Virus record (IMG/VR): IMGVR_UViG_3300043313_000820
Location: 1-24,522 of that record
DNA from: a virus
Direction: 5' to 3' (one strand)
DNA: 24,522 bases
The translations under genes and the position numbers were made by a program. This document shows, piece by piece, positions 20,267-24,522 of the stretch; positions within the stretch are counted from its first letter, which is position 1; every line of letters starts with the position of its first letter. The notes beneath the pieces were generated by a model, which searched no databases, had not been told where the DNA came from, and saw nothing but the letters and a program-made list of their open reading frames with translations.

Positions 20267-21436
20267 CTACTCAGCTTCGCCGAGAACTTCAATCATGATT
20301 TCCGATATCTCGTCAGGACTTGCTGATATCGCCGGCCGCTTGTCGCCCGCCGGCGCAAGCGTTGTGCCCGACGACACCATGACGGCAGCGCCGGTCGGGA
20401 TCTTCTTCTTCAGCTCCTTCTCGACCTTGGCCGGTGACTTCAGCACCGCGTCGTAGAGATCTTTCTTCGGCACGCCCAGCACCTTCGGCAGCTCGGCCTC
20501 GGTCGCGTTCCACTGCCGCGTTCCGCGCTTGGCGACCAGCTTCCAGCCAGGCACCTCGCTGCCTTCGGCCAGCAGCAGATGCGCCTGCGCCCGCGCCTCC
20601 TTGATCAGCTTCTCGGCGATCGGCGCGGCTTCGAGGATCTTCAGCAAGGTCGGCATGTAGTCCGAACCCGGCAGCGTCGGGATGTACGTGTCCTTCGACA
20701 GGTCCAGCAGCGGCCCTGTGTGATGCGGACAGATCGTCCGGCAGGCCTGGAAATCGCACCAGCGGCCGGGGTGTGTCTCGTCCTGGGTCAGGGCGAACTC
20801 CAGCCCGTCTTCGAACTCGTCCAGGTCGTTCAGCGTCACCTCGGTCGAGGTGATCGGGTCGTTATCGCGCGCCCGCGGCTGCACGATCGTCAGAACAATC
20901 CGACAACCATCCGGGAACATGCCGGGGTAGGTGTTGCGCGCGGCGCAGGCGTAAAACATCAGTTGTTCGTTGGGGATACCGTCATATTCAGCCTGTACGC
21001 CCTTACCCGCGCCGAACTTCCAGTCCGACACGTAGGTGATGTTCTCGCGGTCGTCGCGACCGATCACGTCCGCGGTGCCGAACGCGCCCTTGATGCCGGG
21101 GAACTCGACCTCGGCCTCGATCACCCAGTGATCGACCTTGATCAGGAAGTCCGCCCAGTACGCCATCGCCGGCATCAGCGCACTCTGGATCAAGGAAGCC
21201 GTGATCTCCACCTCGTTGCTGTTGGCCACGACGTGTTCACCTTCCAGCTTCGCCAGCGTCGTCTTGCGGGTGATCAGCATCTCCATCGCCGTGTGCAGCG
21301 CGGTTCCCTCGGTCGAGTAGAACGAATCGCGGTTGGTGGGGATCGGCACCTGCGCCAGCAGATGCTTCGACCCAGGACAGTTGATGACGCGCGCGGCGGA
21401 CGAGCCGCCGACGACGGAGGAGTGGCGCACAGGCAT
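20267..21436 (-). CDS. DUF2800 RecB/Cas4-like nuclease
   Basis: The 389-residue protein is a PD-(D/E)XK exonuclease of the phage DUF2800 family. HSSVVGGSSAARVINCPGSKHL (5-26) starts it, with EGTALH (43-48), GAFGTADVIG (117-126, Asp123), VSDWKFGAGKGV (136-147, Asp138/Lys140) and NEQLMFYA (156-163). Cys20, Cys227, Cys232 and Cys236 (WCDFQACRTIC) can bind a 4Fe-4S cluster, as in AddB- and Cas4-like nucleases. It probably acts in recombination or DNA-end processing with the SNF2 helicase and polymerase in this operon. AAGGGA precedes the ATG. Confidence 0.9.
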   Translation of the reverse strand: MPVRHSSVVGGSSAARVINCPGSKHLLAQVPIPTNRDSFYSTEGTALHTAMEMLITRKTTLAKLEGEHVVANSNEVEITASLIQSALMPAMAYWADFLIKVDHWVIEAEVEFPGIKGAFGTADVIGRDDRENITYVSDWKFGAGKGVQAEYDGIPNEQLMFYACAARNTYPGMFPDGCRIVLTIVQPRARDNDPITSTEVTLNDLDEFEDGLEFALTQDETHPGRWCDFQACRTICPHHTGPLLDLSKDTYIPTLPGSDYMPTLLKILEAAPIAEKLIKEARAQAHLLLAEGSEVPGWKLVAKRGTRQWNATEAELPKVLGVPKKDLYDAVLKSPAKVEKELKKKIPTGAAVMVSSGTTLAPAGDKRPAISASPDEISEIMIEVLGEAE

Positions 21437-21448
21437 GACGGTATCCCT

Positions 21449-21634
21449 TCAGGGTCTGTTGAGAGCAATGGCAACCAGCTGCCGGATCGCCTCCTGGCGC
21501 GAGATGTCATCCCGCCGCCATCGGTCGATCGCCTTGACCTGCGGCGGGTGCATCCGCAGCATCAACGGGATGCTGGGGGCAGGCAACTTTGGCCGGCCAA
21601 TCTTCTTTGGGCTTGTTTTTGGTATCTGCTTCAT
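21449..21634 (-). CDS. Ribbon-helix-helix (CopG-like) DNA-binding protein
   Basis: After a basic N-terminus (KQIPKTSPKKIGRPKLP), residues 22-58 give a strand (PLMLRMHP), helix (PQVKAIDRWRR) and second helix (SRQEAIRQLVAIAL), the RHH layout used by small dimeric repressors. At 61 residues it is a typical size. Located between two nuclease genes, it may regulate the replication operon. No clear ribosome-binding site is visible before its ATG. Confidence 0.8.
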   Translation of the reverse strand: MKQIPKTSPKKIGRPKLPAPSIPLMLRMHPPQVKAIDRWRRDDISRQEAIRQLVAIALNRP

Positions 21635-21646
21635 TTAGGTCTGGTA

Positions 21647-21931
21647 TCAAGAACCAAGCAATCGGTCAATGTCCGCTGTTGACTTTACCACTACCGCCAC
21701 CGCGCCCAGCCGGGAGAACTCGCCGAGATGCCAGACCTGATGCGGCGACAGCCGGCCTCCCTTCGGGCGCTTCAGCTCCACGAACCACACCCGCCCGCCG
21801 GGCAGCACCACAATGCGATCGAAGAAGCCACGCCGGCCGATCGCCTTGACCTTGATGCACAGCCCGCCGAGCGCCTCGACGCGCAGGCGCAGCTCACGCT
21901 CGATCGCACTTTCCAGTATTCGTTCAACCAT
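21647..21931 (-). CDS. VRR-NUC nuclease
   Basis: This is a 94-residue standalone VRR-NUC domain, a PD-(D/E)XK nuclease related to Holliday-junction resolvases and FAN1. ESAIERELRLRVEALGG (8-23) has the leading Glu residues, FFDRIV (36-41) the metal-binding Asp38, and FVELKRPKGG (50-59) the catalytic Glu52/Lys54. SPHQVWHLGEFSRLGAVAVVV closes the fold. It probably resolves branched DNA during phage replication or packaging. I chose ATG 21931; an upstream TTG at 21994 would run over the divergent gene. There is no ribosome-binding site on this strand. Confidence 0.9.
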   Translation of the reverse strand: MVERILESAIERELRLRVEALGGLCIKVKAIGRRGFFDRIVVLPGGRVWFVELKRPKGGRLSPHQVWHLGEFSRLGAVAVVVKSTADIDRLLGS

Positions 21932-21944
21932 GTGAGGAGACAGT

Positions 21945-22307
21945 ATGAGCGACGGTGACGACGGCAGCAATGAAGGTCCGGCTGAGCGGGCCAAGCGCGC
22001 GGGTATGGATCAGGTCGAGGAGAACGCCAACAAGATATGGGTCGAGTATATGCTTGATCTGATCTGGGATGTCTGCCGGGTGCGCAGGCAGTTCACCACA
22101 GACGACGTGTGGGATTTCTACAATCTCGCATCACCGGATCGGCGGCCGACCACACATGAACTGCGCGCCATGGGGCCAGTGATGTTGAAGGCGGCGAAAG
22201 AAGGCATGTGTGAGAAAGCCTTCATGCCGGCGATCCCGTCCCGCCGTGCATCACTTCACGCCAGCCCGCGCACGGTCTGGAATAGTCTGATTTACGAGGG
22301 TGAGTGA
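21945..22307 (+). CDS. Hypothetical phage protein beside SNF2 helicase, 120 aa
   Basis: After a polar start, residues 30-60 (IWVEYMLDLIWDVCRVRRQFTTDDVWDFYNL) and 70-120 (HELRAMGPVMLKAAKEGMCEKAF...RRASLHASPRTVWNSLIY) match a widespread small phage protein pattern (FTxDDVW ... GxVMxxAxxxGxI ... RxxxHxxxxxVW). It could be a helical DNA-binding or replication accessory protein. GAGGAG is well spaced before the ATG. The stop overlaps the helicase start (TGATG), so the two are co-translated. Confidence 0.8.
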   Translation: MSDGDDGSNEGPAERAKRAGMDQVEENANKIWVEYMLDLIWDVCRVRRQFTTDDVWDFYNLASPDRRPTTHELRAMGPVMLKAAKEGMCEKAFMPAIPSRRASLHASPRTVWNSLIYEGE

Positions 22308-23698
22308 TGCGGCAGCAGTCCGAGATGCGTCCCTACCAGGATCGTATCGCCACCACACTCTACGAATCTGACGAGAAGATCGCCGTGGCCCGCCCTGGCG
22401 GCGGCAAGACGATTGCGGCGTTGACCGCGATTGTTGATCTGAAGCGCGACGGCTACATCCGCCACGCGCTGGTGATTGCGCCGAAGCGGGTCGCCAGGGT
22501 TGTCTGGCCGGACGAGATCGCCAACTGGGCGCACACCGCCGGCCTTACCTATCAGGTAATGACCGGCACGCCGGCGCAGCGCGTCAACATGCTCGCTGCC
22601 GCCTGCGAATATGATCTCACCATCGTCGGCCTCGACATCGTGGACTGGCTGATGAGCGAGCTGTCGAAGTGGCCGGATGACCACCCGCTGTTCGACCTGA
22701 TGGTGATCGATGAGGTCAGCCGGCTGCGCAACCCGACCGGCAAGCGCGCGCACATCCTCTTACGTCATGCCAAACGCTGGAAGATGCTGTGGGGGCTGAC
22801 CGGCACGCTACGCCCGAGCGGTGCCGAAGACCTGTTCATGCCCGCCACTGTGGTCACGCGCGCGAAGATCTGGGGCAAGAGCTTCTACAAGTGGAGGCAA
22901 CAGCGGTTCTATCCGCTGGACTTCAACGGCTACAACTGGGCACCGCTGCCGGGCGCGGAGGAGGTGATCAACAGAGAGATCGCGCCGCTGTGCGTGACGC
23001 TGAACGACAACGAACTGCCGCAGCTGCCGCCGCTGTCGGTGATCTTCGACCGCATCGAGCTACCGCCGAACGCCCGCCGCCAGTATGACGACATGTATCG
23101 CAAGCTGATGGCTGAGTATTCCGATACTGCGGTGGTCGCGTCCAGCGCGGCAATCGCCACCGGCAAGCTCGCGCAGATGGCCAATGGATTCGTCTACGAC
23201 AACGGCCACACCGAGCGCCTACACGAAGAGAAACGCGAGTGGCTCCAGGATATTGTCGATGGTGCCGCAGCTCCGGTCATGATCGTCTACGAGTATCTGG
23301 AAGACCTTGCCGTCATACGTGACGTACTTGGCGAAGACGTTCCTTACCTCGGGGCCGGCGTCAGTGATAAACAGGCCGCGGCAAACATACTCGCGTGGAA
23401 TGCCGGCGCGCTTCCATTTCTTGCCCTGCACCCGGCCTCTGGCGGCCATGGCCTCAACCTCCAGACTGGCGGCTCTGACCAGGTTTGGATCTCACCCACC
23501 TGGTCGCCTGAACTGTGGGAGCAAACGATCGCTCGTATCTATCGTTCCGGCCAGCTTAACCCGGTGATTGTGCGTGTCTGTCTGGCATCCGACACAGTGG
23601 ACCAGATGAAGGTCAACCGCGTGCATCACAAGATGACGGCGCAGGCGGCGTTCGAAGCCTACCTGCGGGCGACACAGAAGGAGATCAGTCCCGCTTGA
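22307..23698 (+). CDS. SNF2-type SF2 helicase
   Basis: The 463-residue DNA-dependent ATPase shows a Q-like MRPYQ (7-11), Walker A ARPGGGKT (28-35), motif Ia LVIAPKRV, DEVS box VIDEV (133-137), motif III GLTGT (163-167) and, in the C-terminal lobe, motif V ASGGHGLNLQ and motif VI ETIARIYRSGQ-like (QTIARIYRSGQ). Phages often encode this compact SNF2-family enzyme next to VRR-NUC; together they probably process branched DNA. It starts at ATG 22307 overlapping the upstream stop. The 3' end overlaps a convergent gene by 14 bases. Confidence 0.93.
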   Translation: MRQQSEMRPYQDRIATTLYESDEKIAVARPGGGKTIAALTAIVDLKRDGYIRHALVIAPKRVARVVWPDEIANWAHTAGLTYQVMTGTPAQRVNMLAAACEYDLTIVGLDIVDWLMSELSKWPDDHPLFDLMVIDEVSRLRNPTGKRAHILLRHAKRWKMLWGLTGTLRPSGAEDLFMPATVVTRAKIWGKSFYKWRQQRFYPLDFNGYNWAPLPGAEEVINREIAPLCVTLNDNELPQLPPLSVIFDRIELPPNARRQYDDMYRKLMAEYSDTAVVASSAAIATGKLAQMANGFVYDNGHTERLHEEKREWLQDIVDGAAAPVMIVYEYLEDLAVIRDVLGEDVPYLGAGVSDKQAAANILAWNAGALPFLALHPASGGHGLNLQTGGSDQVWISPTWSPELWEQTIARIYRSGQLNPVIVRVCLASDTVDQMKVNRVHHKMTAQAAFEAYLRATQKEISPA

Positions 23699-23999
23699 CC
23701 CGCACAATCTCCACCCACTTCGTCATCGCGGTCCAGGCCGGGTGATTGTCCGGCACCGGGTCGTCCACCGGCCAGAGAAACTGCTTCAGCAGGTCGTTGA
23801 CCGCCATGAAGCAGGTGACCGTCTCGACGGTGCAGCCGGTCGCCTTCGCCTTGTCGATATCGTCTTCCGGCGCGAGCCACACCCGGCCTTCATCATCGGT
23901 GACCTTCAGCAACCGGCCGCGACTGTTCGCGGCCGGGTTGACGCGGATCAGCTCGCCGTCACGCGGCTCGCGGATTTCGACCATTGACGTGGCGGCCAT
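23685..23999 (-). CDS. Hypothetical phage protein, 104 aa
   Basis: No family is recognised. An N-terminal segment (EIREPRDGELIRVNPAANSRGRLLKVTDDEGRVWLAPEDDID) looks beta-rich; the middle holds DKAKATGCTVETVTCFMAVNDLLKQF and the end WTAMTKWVEIVRVKRD. A strong GGGAGAGG stands before the ATG at 23999. It overlaps the convergent helicase gene by 14 bases and the upstream small gene by 41 bases. Confidence 0.7.
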   Translation of the reverse strand: MAATSMVEIREPRDGELIRVNPAANSRGRLLKVTDDEGRVWLAPEDDIDKAKATGCTVETVTCFMAVNDLLKQFLWPVDDPVPDNHPAWTAMTKWVEIVRVKRD

Positions 24000-24147
24000 C
24001 GGCCTCTCCCTTGCGATCGAGCTTGAACAGCAGATCCTCGATCGCGTCTTCTTCGGTGCGGCCGTGGCCGAACAGCAAGCGGTTCACTTTCCAGGCGATG
24101 TAGTGATCGCCGACCTGGGCGACCATCAGGGCTGGCTTGATTCTCAC
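23959..24147 (-). CDS. Small HicB-like fold protein, 62 aa
   Basis: MRIKPALMVAQVGDHYIAWKVNRLLFGHGRTEEDAIEDLLFKLDRKGEAD starts with a strand-turn-strand and then GxGxTxEEAIEDLL, the layout of the HicB/DUF1902-type ribonuclease H-like small fold. No HicA toxin is visible, so an antitoxin role is not claimed. The start is GTG 24147 with GAGGAG eight bases before, and the upstream stop overlaps (GTGA). The 3' end overlaps the next gene by 41 bases. Confidence 0.6.
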   Translation of the reverse strand: MRIKPALMVAQVGDHYIAWKVNRLLFGHGRTEEDAIEDLLFKLDRKGEADGRHVNGRNPRAA

Positions 24148-24377
24148 GGCGTGTTCTCCTCATGGAACATGTCGTGTTGTAGATCGACAACGCTAACAAC
24201 GAATGAACCTTGCTGCTTCTTCAGCATGTCCGCGGTTTCATGGTTAAGCCGGAACAGCTGTTCGCGCGTCAGCGCGTAGCGGAGAAACTCTCCGTTATGT
24301 GCCTGGATGTTGAGTGTCGGCCGATTGCGTGTGGGTGACGTGAGGTAGACATATTGCAGCGGCGGGTATTCGCTCAT
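24144..24377 (-). CDS. Hypothetical phage protein, 77 aa
   Basis: MSEYPPLQYVYLTSPTRNRPTLNIQAHNGEFLRYALTREQLFRLNHETADMLKKQQGSF looks like two strands followed by a helix. ATG 24377 is preferred because AAGGTAG precedes it; ATG 24395, which overlaps the upstream stop as ATGA, is the alternative. No family is recognised. It is the second of a set of tightly coupled small leftward genes. Confidence 0.6.
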   Translation of the reverse strand: MSEYPPLQYVYLTSPTRNRPTLNIQAHNGEFLRYALTREQLFRLNHETADMLKKQQGSFVVSVVDLQHDMFHEENTP

Positions 24378-24391
24378 GATTGGCACTACCT

Positions 24392-24522
24392 TCATAATGA
24401 ACAGACCCGGCAAGCTCCCACGTCGCGCAGGCCTGTCAACGTCTCTTTGACGGTACGTGGCACGCGCCCACCTTCGAACTCCGCGCGCAGATCCCGCAGT
24501 GCGGTCGGCCAGGTGTCACGCC
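24392..24522 (-). CDS. C-terminus of a leftward gene, cut by window edge
   Basis: An open frame from the right edge ends RDTWPTALRDLRAEFEGGRVPRTVKETLTGLRDVGACRVCSL, followed by TGA at 24392-24394. The amphipathic helix and CRVC end look like genuine protein. The ATGA coupling to the next ATG also supports it. Too little is present to name it. Confidence 0.5.
   Translation of the reverse strand, partial: RDTWPTALRDLRAEFEGGRVPRTVKETLTGLRDVGACRVCSL

Noticed and set aside
20579-21682. Rightward 367-codon frame opposite DUF2800 and neighbours
   Set aside because: Antisense to a recognised nuclease gene, with Arg/His-rich shadow composition.
21932-21994. Longer VRR-NUC start at TTG 21994
   Set aside because: The added 21 residues are low-complexity Ser/Pro/Leu and overlap the divergent gene's 5' coding sequence; the nuclease domain starts properly at ATG 21931.
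23948-24199. Alternative leftward 83-codon frame over the HicB-like gene
   Set aside because: It is Arg-rich and its start has no ribosome-binding site, while the 62-residue frame has GAGGAG and a sensible fold pattern.

Overview
The window is a contiguous piece of a tailed double-stranded DNA phage (or a prophage; no integrase is visible). Coding density is high, base composition is GC-rich, and neighbouring genes overlap by ATGA or TGATG. Translational style and protein resemblances suggest a proteobacterial host, perhaps an alphaproteobacterium; that is inference. No host housekeeping gene, tRNA, rRNA, transposase or CRISPR array was seen.

Layout. (1) 1-10320, leftward late block, read right to left: a tail fibre with coiled-coil shaft (8923-10320), a short repeat protein, an IPT/TIG-domain protein, two small accessory proteins, a tandem array of three paralogous carbohydrate-binding-like tail proteins (7168 to 2834), four small membrane or virion-associated proteins that could include lysis functions, two small Lys/Pro-rich proteins, and the large terminase running off the left edge. 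The order tail fibre, small membrane proteins, large terminase resembles T7-like podoviruses. (2) 10397-10985, two rightward genes, one a 39-residue single-pass membrane peptide. (3) 10986-11317, a 332-bp gene-free convergent region with several ordered repeats, including four GATACA units spaced exactly 18 bp apart and a perfect 8-bp inverted repeat. (4) 11318-11825, leftward: a probable small terminase overlapping an HGG-motif zinc-finger-like protein. (5) 11909-14373, a rightward operon of nine small genes: a GP88-family protein, several unknown proteins, a 37-residue chimeric remnant of a DNA methylase-like gene, and a small HTH protein at the end. A 20-bp near-perfect palindrome lies in the promoter region at the head of this operon. 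(6) 14374-14564, a convergent gap with an 11-bp GC hairpin and a symmetric set of 8-bp repeats around an AT-rich core. (7) 14565-21931, leftward replication and recombination operon: VRR-NUC nuclease, RHH protein, DUF2800 RecB/Cas4-like nuclease, an unknown 259-residue protein, family A DNA polymerase, a Cys-rich small protein, prim-pol, and SF3 helicase. (8) 21945-23698, two rightward genes ending in an SNF2-type helicase. (9) 23685-24522, leftward small genes, the last cut by the right edge.

The replication genes form a self-contained replisome: prim-pol and SF3 helicase for priming and unwinding, a polymerase with proofreading exonuclease, and an SF2 helicase with two PD-(D/E)XK-type nucleases for recombination and branch processing. 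The strongest undescribed signals are the HTH-terminated small-gene operon with its palindromic promoter, the methylase-remnant chimera, the 18-bp GATACA array, the symmetric repeats next to the helicase gene, and the tail-protein cassettes whose shared 3' ends also supply the ribosome-binding site of the next gene.
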